Below are positions 14,673 through 22,612 of a DNA stretch of 36,585 nt, one piece after another. The first letter of the stretch is position 1. Every line of letters starts with the position of its first letter. The position numbers and the translations under genes are program-made. The notes beneath the pieces were generated by a model. The model was given only the letters and a program-made list of their open reading frames with translations, was not told the DNA's origin and did no database searches. The DNA comes from Bacteriovorax sp. (lineage in GTDB: Bacteria; Bdellovibrionota; Bacteriovoracia; Bacteriovoracales; Bacteriovoracaceae), in the NCBI GenBank assembly GCA_028710485.1, contig JAQTTZ010000032.1:1-36585 (forward strand), read 5' to 3'.

Positions 14673-15642
14673 GATAACTATCAGCGGCCAGTTTCCAATC
14701 AAATAGTTTTGAGCGTTCAATGAGTCGCGCTTTTTTTTCTGGTGTGAAGTCATTCATGCCAGCAATAAAAATATCCCGCATATGAGTGGCTTCAAAATTT
14801 TCTAAATAATAAGCATCATCTCCACCGATTTCAGGCAATGATGTTTTATTTGAAATAAAAAGAGGAAGTCCCAGGCTCATGGCCTCGGCCACTGGAAGTC
14901 CAAATCCTTCAAGAATAGATGGGAAAATAAAAGCGCAAGCATTTTGGTAGTACCAAAGTTTTTGTGGCTCATCGATCGTTCCAATTAAAAAAAATCGATC
15001 TGCCAGACCTTCGTTATTGATTCTCTTTTGGATTTCATGAGCATAGGGATGAAATAATGTTCCGGCGAGAACCATCTTGTAGTCGGGAATTAGTTTTAAA
15101 AAATCAATCAAGACATGAAAGTTTTTTTTGGGAAGAACCGTTCCGACAGAAAATAAAAAAGGCCCCGAAGGAACAATTTCTGGTTTTTCAGTCGTTTTAC
15201 CAAGTGAAATGCCATTGTAGATAACTTGAATTTTCTTTCCTTCCAGTTTGAAATCTCTTGTTACTTCGCTTTGAGTGAATTTCGATATGAAGGTTATCAC
15301 ACTTGCCCGATCAATTTTTTGCTGAAGCTTTTTTTTATAAATATTTCCTGTACCAAATTGAGTGTGTTCATAAAGAGCGTTGAGATCGTGAATGGTCAAA
15401 AGGTATTTTGTTTTTGAAGACCATGGCATATACGGTGAGTCTTGATGAACGGCATGAAAGACATCGCTCTTAGGAAGAATAAAAGGAATTTTCTTAGCAT
15501 ATTTTTGAAAATTTGATGGAATCCAGTAGTGAATATTAAGTGGACTCTTATCAAAAAAAAATTTCAAATGGGCGCAAAACTGGCCGAGTCCTGAATAGGG
15601 ATCTTTTATTTTTTCAAAGTCGATGAGAATTTTTTTAGTCAT
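14650..15642 (-). CDS. Glycosyltransferase family 4 (GT-B)
   Basis: This 330-residue GT-B enzyme has the C-terminal sugar-nucleotide site typical of GT4: FSVGTVLPKKNFHVLID, the YYQNACAFIFPSILEGFGLPVAEAM segment with the EGFGLPxxE motif, and LFISNKTSLPEIGGDDAYY. It is soluble and cytoplasmic. It runs convergently to the GT2-FkbM pair with one base between stops, so it belongs to the same glycan cluster but to another transcript. Confidence 0.88.
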   Translation of the reverse strand: MTKKILIDFEKIKDPYSGLGQFCAHLKFFFDKSPLNIHYWIPSNFQKYAKKIPFILPKSDVFHAVHQDSPYMPWSSKTKYLLTIHDLNALYEHTQFGTGNIYKKKLQQKIDRASVITFISKFTQSEVTRDFKLEGKKIQVIYNGISLGKTTEKPEIVPSGPFLFSVGTVLPKKNFHVLIDFLKLIPDYKMVLAGTLFHPYAHEIQKRINNEGLADRFFLIGTIDEPQKLWYYQNACAFIFPSILEGFGLPVAEAMSLGLPLFISNKTSLPEIGGDDAYYLENFEATHMRDIFIAGMNDFTPEKKARLIERSKLFDWKLAADSYLKLYETV

Positions 15643-15646
15643 ATGG

Positions 15647-15669
15647 AAAGGCTCCCTTAGGAGCCTTTT
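15647..15669 (-). terminator. Terminator-like hairpin after endonuclease I gene
   Basis: AAAGGCTCC and GGAGCCTTT form a 9-bp stem around CTTA in the short gap between the endonuclease gene and the glycosyltransferase gene, both on the minus strand. Only three T follow on the minus strand, so termination may be partial. Confidence 0.5.
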
Positions 15670-15672
15670 AGT

Positions 15673-16443
15673 TTAGAACTTATTGATGTCGTTAGCAAGG
15701 CTTGGGAAATCGATAAATGGATTTCTGTTTCCTTGAACTTGTTGAATTGCATCGTTGTGGTCAATTTCTTCTTGGTCAACTGGATCAAGATCGTTCCAAC
15801 GACGAAGAACATCTTCTTCTGTTTTTGGAATTGAAATTTTATAGCGAACAGAGAAGTAGAAAAGAGCGCGAGCTACATTTCCTTTATGAGTAAGTGGTGG
15901 TTCAAACCCGTCATTGCTAGAAGCGGACGAAGAACCATATTTTGAAATGCTGCAATCATCTTGAGCAAGTGTCCCAGTATCGTCTTTAACATCTATAAAG
16001 TCATCATTTCCGCGGATACTGTTTGCTCTTGAATCAGATGGATATAAATGGTGAAGATCTGACTTTTGCATTTCATTATCAAAAGCTCTCGTGAATTTAC
16101 TTTGCGGCCAAGTGTGCTCGCAATTAATTTTCATTCCATTAGGAATTGTATTTACACCAACTCCAGCGCTTGCTCCAAAACGTTTTTGGCAGTACACATC
16201 AGAGATATAATTCCCATTGCTATCATTTTTTAAGAAAAGTTTTCCAAACATTATTTTTCTAGCGCCGTCGTATCCCAAAACAGTTTGGTTAGCTGAGATA
16301 GTATCGAAAAGTGCAGCTTTAAGTGTTTCATTTTTTAGTGTATGGCCGCTTAATTTAGCGTTCAAATCAGGAGAATAATATTTCAGGTCGGCAAATGCAG
16401 TTGAGACAATGAGGAGGAGAAAAAGACTGAGTGTTGTTTTCAA
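15673..16443 (-). CDS. Secreted endonuclease I (EndA family), paralogue 1
   Basis: I start it at a TTG (16443) because AAGGGAAG lies five bases before it and the resulting N-terminus, KTTLSLFLLLIVSTAFA|D, is a signal peptide like that of paralogue 2. A longer frame to 16512 would bury the signal. The 256-residue protein has the beta-beta-metal nuclease core: NCEHTWPQSKF, SDLHHLYPSD and a GNRNPFIDFP C-terminal motif. It degrades DNA outside the cytoplasm. Two Cys (YCQKR, DDCSIS) may form a disulfide. Confidence 0.85.
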   Translation of the reverse strand: MKTTLSLFLLLIVSTAFADLKYYSPDLNAKLSGHTLKNETLKAALFDTISANQTVLGYDGARKIMFGKLFLKNDSNGNYISDVYCQKRFGASAGVGVNTIPNGMKINCEHTWPQSKFTRAFDNEMQKSDLHHLYPSDSRANSIRGNDDFIDVKDDTGTLAQDDCSISKYGSSSASSNDGFEPPLTHKGNVARALFYFSVRYKISIPKTEEDVLRRWNDLDPVDQEEIDHNDAIQQVQGNRNPFIDFPSLANDINKF

Positions 16444-16576
16444 AATATCTTCCCTTTGTAAAAATAATATAATTGCAAAGGAAAGATAAAATAGGTGATT
16501 AGGTTTGGCCAATACTTATCATTAGTTTTTCTAATAAAATACTTACTTTTTTCTGTAAGAATCTATGACAACTATC

Positions 16577-17395
16577 TTAAAACTTTGAGATGTCCTGCGC
16601 TAAATTTGGAAAATCGATAAAGGGATTTCTGTTCCCTTGGAGTTTTTCGATAGCATCGTTGCGCGCCATTTCTGCATCATCAACAGGATCTTGTTCATTC
16701 CATTTTCTGAAAAATGTTTGCTGATCACTACCTAATGGCATCTTGTAGCGAACCGAGAAATAAAAGAGTGCGCGGGCCACATTTCCTCTGTGTTCACTAG
16801 GGGGTTCAAAAAATGTGCTTCCACCTGCAATCACCGAAGCTCCTGATTTGCTGGCGTCACAGTTTTTAAGATTTTGATTTGCGACTACTTCGGCGAAATC
16901 AAAATTGCCGCGGGTCGAATTTGCTTTCATATCAGTGGGAAACAAATGGTGCATATCAGATTTTTGTAGCTCTTTATCAAAGGCCCGGCTGAATTTGCTT
17001 TGCGGCCATGTGTGCTCACAATTAATAATTTTTTCGTTAATTGGAACCATTTGTTCATGGTTGCAGTAAACTTCCTTAAGGAAACTTCCACGACCGTCGG
17101 TCTGAACATGAAGTTGGGTGTAAAGATATTTTCTCGCTGGACCGTAACCAACTGCGACGTGAGATACACACTTACCTTTATTTTGATCGCAACCGAGAAT
17201 ATCGTCATCTTTAGGGAGTCTGGTGTGTGCGGTGGTAAGAATGGCGAAGAGCTTGTCTTTTAAATCTTGGTCATGAAGTTTGTGGCCGGCGATTTGTTCT
17301 TGAAACTGAGTTGGGTAGTAAACGCTAGTGGCATATGAGAGAAGTGGAAATAAAATTGCTAAGACAACTGCTGGAAGCGAAATCATTTTCTTCAT
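16577..17395 (-). CDS. Secreted endonuclease I (EndA family), paralogue 2
   Basis: The ATG at 17395 has AAAGGA seven bases upstream; a TTG two codons earlier is not needed. The 272-residue protein has a signal peptide (LPAVVLAILFPLLSYA) and the same motifs as its downstream neighbour: NCEHTWPQSKF, SDMHHLFPTD and GNRNPFIDFP. A Cys-containing insert (LGCDQNKGKCVSH) is not found in paralogue 1. The two are clearly duplicates arranged in tandem, 133 bases apart. It hydrolyses DNA in the periplasm or outside the cell. Confidence 0.87.
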   Translation of the reverse strand: MKKMISLPAVVLAILFPLLSYATSVYYPTQFQEQIAGHKLHDQDLKDKLFAILTTAHTRLPKDDDILGCDQNKGKCVSHVAVGYGPARKYLYTQLHVQTDGRGSFLKEVYCNHEQMVPINEKIINCEHTWPQSKFSRAFDKELQKSDMHHLFPTDMKANSTRGNFDFAEVVANQNLKNCDASKSGASVIAGGSTFFEPPSEHRGNVARALFYFSVRYKMPLGSDQQTFFRKWNEQDPVDDAEMARNDAIEKLQGNRNPFIDFPNLAQDISKF

Positions 17396-17497
17396 GTTCA
17401 ATCCTTTGGAGTGGGAGATTCTCTAAAAGGATAAGAGTAAAATTATAAGTCTGACTAATATTTTTTATTAAGTGTTAGTTAATTTTTTGTTTTCAAT

Positions 17498-18781
17498 TTA
17501 TTTGGACGCAATTTGTCCCCAAAGTTTCTCCAATCTTTTTCTCAAACCATCTTCTTTTCCTTCAAGAGTTGGAATATAAAAATTTGGAATAGGATTCTGG
17601 GTGTAATTTTGTTTAACAAAATGGTTATCATATGAATGTGGGTATAAATATTTTTGCGATCCCATTGGTGGATGATTTTTTAAATGATCAGGTACCTGAA
17701 TCGTTGCCTGAGAGCGCACGTATTCGAGTGCTTGATCGATAGCTAGATAAGCAGCATTACTTTTGTAAGTTGAAGCTAGATATGTAGTTGCTTGAGCTAA
17801 AATAATTCGCGCCTCCGGCATTCCAATATTTGAAACAGAATGCAGGGCAGAGGTGGCAAGTGTGAGGGCCGTTGGATCGGCATTACCCACATCTTCGCTG
17901 GCAAAAATAACAAGTCTTCTGGCGATAAAAACTGGATCTTCCCCTCCATCGATCATCACGGCTAGCCAGTGAATCGCTGCCTGTGGATCACTTCCACGCA
18001 TACTTTTAATAAAAGCTGAAATGACATCGTAATGGCGGTTGCCACCTTTATCGAAAGCGCGAGCGTTTTCAATGATCAATAATTTGATCTCTTCCTTGGT
18101 TGGATTTTTAAGCTTGGCGGCCGCTTCGAGTGTATTGAGCGCCACTCTGGCGTCCCCGCCTGCGAAATCAGCGATGATAATAAGTAGGCCCGCGTCGATT
18201 TCCAGCGAGAATTTCTCTTTGGTTTGAAGCAGAATTTTATAAATATCATCAGGTGTGAGTTCTTTGAGTTGAACAATATGCATTCTGGAGAGTAGTGCCT
18301 TATTAATAGAAACTCGGGGATTCTCGGTGGTGGCCCCAATTAAAGTAAAGGCACCCTCTTCTATATAAGGAAGAAGAGCGTCTTGCTGGGCCTTATTGAA
18401 GCGATGAATCTCATCAACAAAGATAATGGCCTCTTGTCCCAATCGTTCGCGCATCTCTTGCGCTGCAAGGATTAGCTTCTTAAGATCAGCAACCCCTCCC
18501 AGAACAGCGTTAAATTTATAAAATTCTTTGCCCGAATGAAGGGCCAGAAGCCTGGCCAGAGTCGTTTTACCGGTTCCCGAAGGCCCAAAAAGGATAATGC
18601 TGGGGAAATTTTTACTTCTTAGGAAGGAGTAGGTCTTAAAAATTTCTGAATGGCCGATAAATTCTTCAAAAGTCTGAGGTCTTGATAGATGGGCCAAGGG
18701 AGGCAATATTTTCCCCTTGGAAGCTTTGACGTCTTCATTTAGTGTTGAGTCAAAGAGTGAATTTTGAGAAGACTTTTCCAT
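17498..18781 (-). CDS. rarA: Replication-associated recombination protein A (AAA+ ATPase)
   Basis: This 427-residue clamp-loader-like ATPase acts at stalled forks. Walker A is GPSGTGKT (66-73), Walker B IIFVDEIHRF (119-128), and IGATTENPR (148-156) is the sensor 1 region. A C-terminal MgsA tetramerisation region follows (MRGSDPQAAIHWLA, ARRLVIFASEDVGNADP). The N-terminus (PPLAHLSRPQTFEEFIGH) matches the family, which supports the start. It is divergent from rpsU. Confidence 0.95.
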   Translation of the reverse strand: MEKSSQNSLFDSTLNEDVKASKGKILPPLAHLSRPQTFEEFIGHSEIFKTYSFLRSKNFPSIILFGPSGTGKTTLARLLALHSGKEFYKFNAVLGGVADLKKLILAAQEMRERLGQEAIIFVDEIHRFNKAQQDALLPYIEEGAFTLIGATTENPRVSINKALLSRMHIVQLKELTPDDIYKILLQTKEKFSLEIDAGLLIIIADFAGGDARVALNTLEAAAKLKNPTKEEIKLLIIENARAFDKGGNRHYDVISAFIKSMRGSDPQAAIHWLAVMIDGGEDPVFIARRLVIFASEDVGNADPTALTLATSALHSVSNIGMPEARIILAQATTYLASTYKSNAAYLAIDQALEYVRSQATIQVPDHLKNHPPMGSQKYLYPHSYDNHFVKQNYTQNPIPNFYIPTLEGKEDGLRKRLEKLWGQIASK

Positions 18782-18807
18782 AATTAATAACTAACCACAA
18801 ATAAACG

Positions 18808-18836
18808 TTGACTGAAAACTGGCGCTATCTTACAGT
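18808..18836 (+). promoter_or_regulatory. Candidate rpsU promoter
   Basis: TTGACT (18808-18813) and TACAGT (18831-18836) are separated by 17 bases, a good sigma-70-type match about 100 bases before rpsU. The leader between is AT-rich without an obvious hairpin. Confidence 0.4.
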
Positions 18837-18935
18837 GATAAAACTTTTTTCACTAGTATTTTACTAGGAAATTTCTCTATAGAAAATGTTTAATTTTTTA
18901 TAGACCCAATGCTAATAAAGAGGAGGTGACTTAAA

Positions 18936-19166
18936 ATGGCTCAAGATCCACAATCAGCAATCACAGTACAGATCGATGAAAGATCTGGTGTAGAACGTTC
19001 TCTGAAGAAATTCAAGAGAATGTGTGAATCATTTGGTGTTGTACGCGAGTACAGAAAACGCCAAGAGTACAAAAAGCCTTCTGTTAAACATAAAGAAAAA
19101 GTTGAAGCAGCAGAAAAAAGAAGAAAGAAGACAGCAATGAAATTTACAAGAGTTTCAAAGTACTAG
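18936..19166 (+). CDS. rpsU: 30S ribosomal protein S21
   Basis: This 76-residue very basic protein has the S21 pattern: VERSLKKFKRMCESFGVVREYRKRQEYKKPS, then a Lys/Arg-rich helix. A perfect Shine-Dalgarno AGGAGGTGA at 18921-18929 precedes the ATG by six bases, the strongest in the window and fitting a highly expressed gene. The N-terminus is about ten residues longer than in E. coli. A strong terminator follows. Confidence 0.95.
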   Translation: MAQDPQSAITVQIDERSGVERSLKKFKRMCESFGVVREYRKRQEYKKPSVKHKEKVEAAEKRRKKTAMKFTRVSKY

Positions 19167-19200
19167 TCCTTTCTCTTACCTAATACACAAACATTAGTAA

Positions 19201-19227
19201 AAGCCCCAAGAATTTGGGGCTTTTTTT
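19201..19227 (+). terminator. Terminator after rpsU (bidirectional)
   Basis: AAGCCCCAA and TTGGGGCTT form a 9-bp GC-rich stem with a GAAT loop, followed by seven T (19221-19227). A-rich sequence on the left side gives a shorter U-run on the other strand, so it may also serve the convergent phhA operon. Confidence 0.9.
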
Positions 19228-19256
19228 GGTCCAAGATCATGAAATAAAAAAGCAAT

Positions 19257-19517
19257 CTAGAGCTCCTCAATTTTATGGGCGAGACTAAAATCTTTTTCAC
19301 CGACACCGCCTTCATCGTGAGTTGTTAAGCGAACGACGCATTTGCTGAAACTCACTTCGAGATCGGGATGATGATTTTCTTTGTTGGCCAGCCAGGCAAC
19401 GGCGTTAACAAAGGAGATCGTTTTTAAATAGGATTTAAATTGAAATTCTTTAACGATACAATTTTTATTTGAATCGTATGACCAACCGGGAAGAGTTTTT
19501 AATTTTTCATCATTCAT
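19257..19517 (-). CDS. phhB: Pterin-4a-carbinolamine dehydratase
   Basis: The 86-residue protein starts at the ATG at 19517 (AAGGGG seven bases before), overlapping the phhA stop by eight bases. It has the family signature NHHPDLEVSFSKCVVRLTTHD and the final GVGEKDFSLAHKI. It dehydrates the 4a-hydroxy-pterin formed by phenylalanine hydroxylase so the cofactor can be reduced again. Operon context with phhA fits this completely. Confidence 0.93.
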   Translation of the reverse strand: MNDEKLKTLPGWSYDSNKNCIVKEFQFKSYLKTISFVNAVAWLANKENHHPDLEVSFSKCVVRLTTHDEGGVGEKDFSLAHKIEEL

Positions 19518-20316
19518 AATTTTTCCCCTTCTTTTTTTTCTTTTCAAATTTCGGAGGGAAATCTGTCATCGTCATCGAAAGGCCTGCAAGTTCCAATGGA
19601 TTTTTATCAATCAGCTTAAAGAGATCCTCAAAGCTTTCGATTACAAAATATACGGGTTGCAATATATCTATGCGAAACGGAGTTCTTAGAGCATCAAGAG
19701 GATCAAGAGGACGTCTTTCGGGAATATCGCTTTCAACAGAATAGATGATTTCAGATTTTGAAGACAGAATTCCGCCACCGTAAGCCTTGTATTGATTGTC
19801 TTCTTTGATCAGTCCAAATTCTATCGTAAACCAAAATAAACGAAACAGTCTCATTTGTGTTTTTTTATCGGCCAATAAGGCAAGCTTGCCATACTGATGC
19901 ATAAATTCAGCATATGGTGCATTGGTTAGAAGGGGACAATGCCCAAAGATTTCATGAAAAACATCAGGCTCTTCGATATAATCAATGTCCGCTGGAGTTC
20001 GAATGAAATTGGCAGCAGGAAATTTTTTTTGTGATAGCAGCGAAAAAAATATATCAGGTTGAATCAGCGCCGGAACTGGTTCAACTCCCCAGCCAGTATA
20101 AGAATTTAAAATAGCAGTGATGTCTCCATGCTGAGGAATTTCATCATCAAATTTTAGGATTTCCACGCCTTTAATAAATTCTTTTGAAGCTCTACTTTTA
20201 ATTAGTTCTTTTTGACGATGAAGTAGAAATGCCCAAGTTTCATTTTCTTCCTTAGAGTAATGAGCAAGTCCTTTGCCATCTAGAGGCTTTGATTGGTAAA
20301 CATGCTTAGTTTTCAA
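19510..20316 (-). CDS. phhA: Phenylalanine 4-hydroxylase
   Basis: This 268-residue monomeric bacterial enzyme converts phenylalanine to tyrosine with tetrahydrobiopterin and O2. The iron ligands are visible: H121 and H126 in HEIFGHCPLL and E166 in FWFTIEFGLI; RTPADIDYIEEPD is the usual pterin/substrate region. It starts with TTG at 20316 (KTKHVYQSK follows), with only a weak ribosome site. It is translationally coupled to the dehydratase gene downstream. Confidence 0.94.
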   Translation of the reverse strand: MKTKHVYQSKPLDGKGLAHYSKEENETWAFLLHRQKELIKSRASKEFIKGVEILKFDDEIPQHGDITAILNSYTGWGVEPVPALIQPDIFFSLLSQKKFPAANFIRTPADIDYIEEPDVFHEIFGHCPLLTNAPYAEFMHQYGKLALLADKKTQMRLFRLFWFTIEFGLIKEDNQYKAYGGGILSSKSEIIYSVESDIPERRPLDPLDALRTPFRIDILQPVYFVIESFEDLFKLIDKNPLELAGLSMTMTDFPPKFEKKKKKGKNYE

Positions 20317-20418
20317 GATAGTTCTCGCTTATAGGTAGAAGATCAATATTAAATTTTGCTAAAAGAAGCTGATAATGTTTTTCGATTATTGTCTTGATTA
20401 AAAATTTCATTAAAAAAT

Positions 20419-20979
20419 TTAAGCAGCTTTCTTGATTGATTTCAAAGAATACTTAATCCTCTGGTTGCTATAGAGCGAGCTGAATGGACTTAGCCAGCAA
20501 TCTTCACTTAAATGAAAAACAACTTTATGAAGACTAACCTTTGGCTCAGACTTTATGAAGGCCTTTGGAAATAATGCCAATGGCGCTTTCTCTAAAATAA
20601 ATTCAATTTTTTTATCTTGCGAAAGCTCACCTGAATAAAGAGCTGCGAGACAAATATAGGCACCGTAATGATTGGCCTCTATCACGACATGAGTCTGTTT
20701 TGACTGATTGATTTCAATAACTAATTTTTTAGCATCCATATTTAACGAAAACGGATTTAAGTGACGGTAGTAATTTAACATTTTACGATGAGATCTTGAT
20801 AATTGTTTTTTCTCTTCCGCTGTGAGTTTTAGATTTCCAAAGCTGGCCATCATAGTATTGGTTATGCTCTCGAAACCTTCATTAAAGGTGGGATCTGCAT
20901 ATTTCATCAGAGTCTTTTTTTCAGTCGCTTTAACACCTACAAACTGGATTTTGCCTTTAAAAATAATGGGCTTACTCAT
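20419..20979 (-). CDS. Hypothetical protein
   Basis: This 186-residue soluble protein has no signal peptide and no motif I recognise. The N-terminal third is alpha/beta with a strand KPIIFKGKIQFVGV; the C-terminus is basic (RIKYSLKSIKKAA). AAGGAATTTTTC precedes the ATG. It stands alone, 102 bases downstream of phhA on the same strand, or more exactly upstream of phhA in transcription order, so co-transcription with phhA is possible. Confidence 0.55.
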   Translation of the reverse strand: MSKPIIFKGKIQFVGVKATEKKTLMKYADPTFNEGFESITNTMMASFGNLKLTAEEKKQLSRSHRKMLNYYRHLNPFSLNMDAKKLVIEINQSKQTHVVIEANHYGAYICLAALYSGELSQDKKIEFILEKAPLALFPKAFIKSEPKVSLHKVVFHLSEDCWLSPFSSLYSNQRIKYSLKSIKKAA

Positions 20980-21129
20980 AGAAAAATTCCTTGTAGGGGG
21001 GTTTTCTTACATAATACGCTGTATCGGAGAAATTATCTAAAAGATGAGCAGTTTGGTAAAAATTTTCCCAAATTCGGGGCTTTATGTTAAAAAAGCTTTT
21101 AATTTATATGCCCATAAAGTGGTTCATTT

Positions 21130-21226
21130 TGAGGACGATTTGAGATTAAAATCTTTTAATCTCTCTTAAATGTCATTTTAATGTGTGAGGACGATACTCA
21201 ATACAAGTTCAAACTAAGGGTTCATT
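21130..21226 (+). promoter_or_regulatory. Repeats and palindrome upstream of secreted-protein genes
   Basis: TGAGGACGAT occurs at 21130-21139 and 21186-21195, and GGTTCATT at 21121-21128 and 21219-21226. Between them is a perfect inverted repeat GAGATTAAAA-TC-TTTTAATCTC (21142-21163). This arrangement lies just before the gene at 21256 and is a plausible regulatory region; the factor is unknown. Confidence 0.35.
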
Positions 21227-21255
21227 GGAATCCAAACACACATCAGGAGAATCAC

Positions 21256-21504
21256 ATGAAATTTCTACTAGCATTAGCTCTTTTGTCATCATTCGCAATG
21301 GCTAACGACGCAAAAGAAGTAAAAGAAGCAGTTAAAGCTGAAAAAGTTGCTGAAGTAAAAAAAGAAGCTGTCGCAGCTGATAAAAAAGATCTTAAAGAAG
21401 ACAAAAAAGCAGCTTACAAAGCAGCTAAAGAAGCTTGTTTGAAAGAAAACAAAGACCTTAAAGGTAAAGAACTTAAAGAATGTATCGTTTCTAAAAACAA
21501 ATAA
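21256..21504 (+). CDS. Small secreted Lys/Ala/Glu-rich protein, paralogue 1
   Basis: The ATG at 21256 has CAGGAGA before it and gives a signal peptide (FLLALALLSSFAMA|ND); an in-frame ATG at 21181 would mask it. The 82-residue product is a charged helical Lys/Ala repeat ending in EACLKENKDLKGKELKECI. The two Cys spaced around LKG.ELK recall the PsiF-repeat family, a weak likeness. It is similar to the next gene in that motif. Function unknown; periplasmic or exported. Confidence 0.7.
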   Translation: MKFLLALALLSSFAMANDAKEVKEAVKAEKVAEVKKEAVAADKKDLKEDKKAAYKAAKEACLKENKDLKGKELKECIVSKNK

Positions 21505-21550
21505 TTCAAAGCAAAATAATTTGCTTTAACTTAACTCACTGGAGATTCAC

Positions 21551-21775
21551 ATGAAAAACGCAATCGTAATCGCTCTTGCTCTATTATCAGTAACTGCTTT
21601 CGCAGGAACAAAAGTAACTAAAGAAGCTCGTAAAGCTGCTGTAGAAGCTTGTAAAGCTGAAGGGAAAACTGCTAAAAAAGACCTTAAAGCTTGTGTTAAA
21701 GAAAAAACTGCTGCTCCAGCTCCAGAAGCTAAAATGGAAACAGCTCCAGCTGCTACTGCACCTGCTGCAAAATAA
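21551..21775 (+). CDS. Small secreted Lys/Ala-rich protein, paralogue 2
   Basis: This 74-residue protein has a signal peptide (IVIALALLSVTAFA|G) and the motif ARKAAVEACKAEGKTAKKDL followed by KACV, matching the Cys pattern of the gene 46 bases upstream. The tail is Ala/Pro-rich (APAPEAKMETAPAATAPAAK) and probably disordered. CTGGAG lies eight bases before the ATG. The pair forms an operon ending in the terminator at 21806. Confidence 0.7.
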   Translation: MKNAIVIALALLSVTAFAGTKVTKEARKAAVEACKAEGKTAKKDLKACVKEKTAAPAPEAKMETAPAATAPAAK

Positions 21776-21805
21776 TTATTACTTTTAAGTAAAATTATAT
21801 AAAGA

Positions 21806-21834
21806 GGGGGATTCTTAGGAATCCCCCTTTTTTT
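21806..21834 (+). terminator. Strong terminator after secreted-protein pair
   Basis: GGGGGATTC and GAATCCCCC form a perfect 9-bp stem with a TTAG loop, then seven T. It cleanly ends the operon before the response regulator gene. Confidence 0.92.
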
Positions 21835-21924
21835 ATGTCCAGGATGGACGGTATGCTCGCAAGAGGCAGGAGCCGAAGCGGGCAAGACTTTTCACTCCTC
21901 GATTTCCCTTGTATGATTCCTACC

Positions 21925-22596
21925 ATGAGAATCCTAGTTGTCGAAGATCAGCCAAAAATGGCAAGTTTTATTAAAAAAGGCTTAAATGCTCAAGGCTATA
22001 TTGTCGACGTTTCCGAAACGGGAATGGGGGCAGAGAGTTTAGTTGCAGAAAATCCCTATGACCTCATCGTACTCGATGTAAATCTTCCTGATCAAAACGG
22101 CATGGACACCGCCAGACATATTCGTCAGGACGGTTATAAAGGCCCGATCTTAATGCTAACGGCCCTGAGTTCTACTAAAGATAAAATCCATGGTCTCGAT
22201 GCTGGCGCAGATGATTATCTGACAAAGCCATTTGATTTTGATGAACTTCTCGCACGTATCCGCGCTCTACTAAGAAGAAATACTGGAAGTGAAACCTCAA
22301 AACTTCGTTTTGCAGATGTCGAACTAGATATGGTTCTTCGTAAAGTAGTAAGGGCCAATGTTGAATTGAATTTAACCGCAAAAGAGTTTTCTCTCCTTGA
22401 ATATTTCATGAGGCACCCTAATCGACCACTGACCAGGGTTGAAATTAGTGAACATGTTTGGGATGTCAATTTTGATACCAACACCAATGTCATTGATGTT
22501 TATATCAATATGCTTCGTAAGAAGATTGATTCTCCTTTTGAGAAAAAACTTATTCACACCATGGTTGGTTACGGCTACATATTAAAGGATTCATAG
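21925..22596 (+). CDS. OmpR-family response regulator
   Basis: The receiver domain starts directly at MRILVVEDQ, so I use the ATG at 21925 although no ribosome site precedes it; the open frame to 21835 adds only low-complexity residues. In this 224-residue numbering D51 (LIVLDVNLP) is the phosphorylation site, T79 and K101 complete the switch. A winged-helix DNA-binding domain fills the C-terminal half (LTAKEFSLLEYFM, HVWDVNF, IDVYINMLRKKID). It pairs with the kinase 16 bases downstream. Confidence 0.9.
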   Translation: MRILVVEDQPKMASFIKKGLNAQGYIVDVSETGMGAESLVAENPYDLIVLDVNLPDQNGMDTARHIRQDGYKGPILMLTALSSTKDKIHGLDAGADDYLTKPFDFDELLARIRALLRRNTGSETSKLRFADVELDMVLRKVVRANVELNLTAKEFSLLEYFMRHPNRPLTRVEISEHVWDVNFDTNTNVIDVYINMLRKKIDSPFEKKLIHTMVGYGYILKDS

Positions 22597-22612
22597 TCCT
22601 TGCAAAAATCCG

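Noticed and set aside
21256-21775. Lys/Ala repeats as a CRISPR or tandem DNA repeat
   Set aside because: The repetition is codon-level (Lys, Ala, Glu) without regular unit length or spacers; it is coding.
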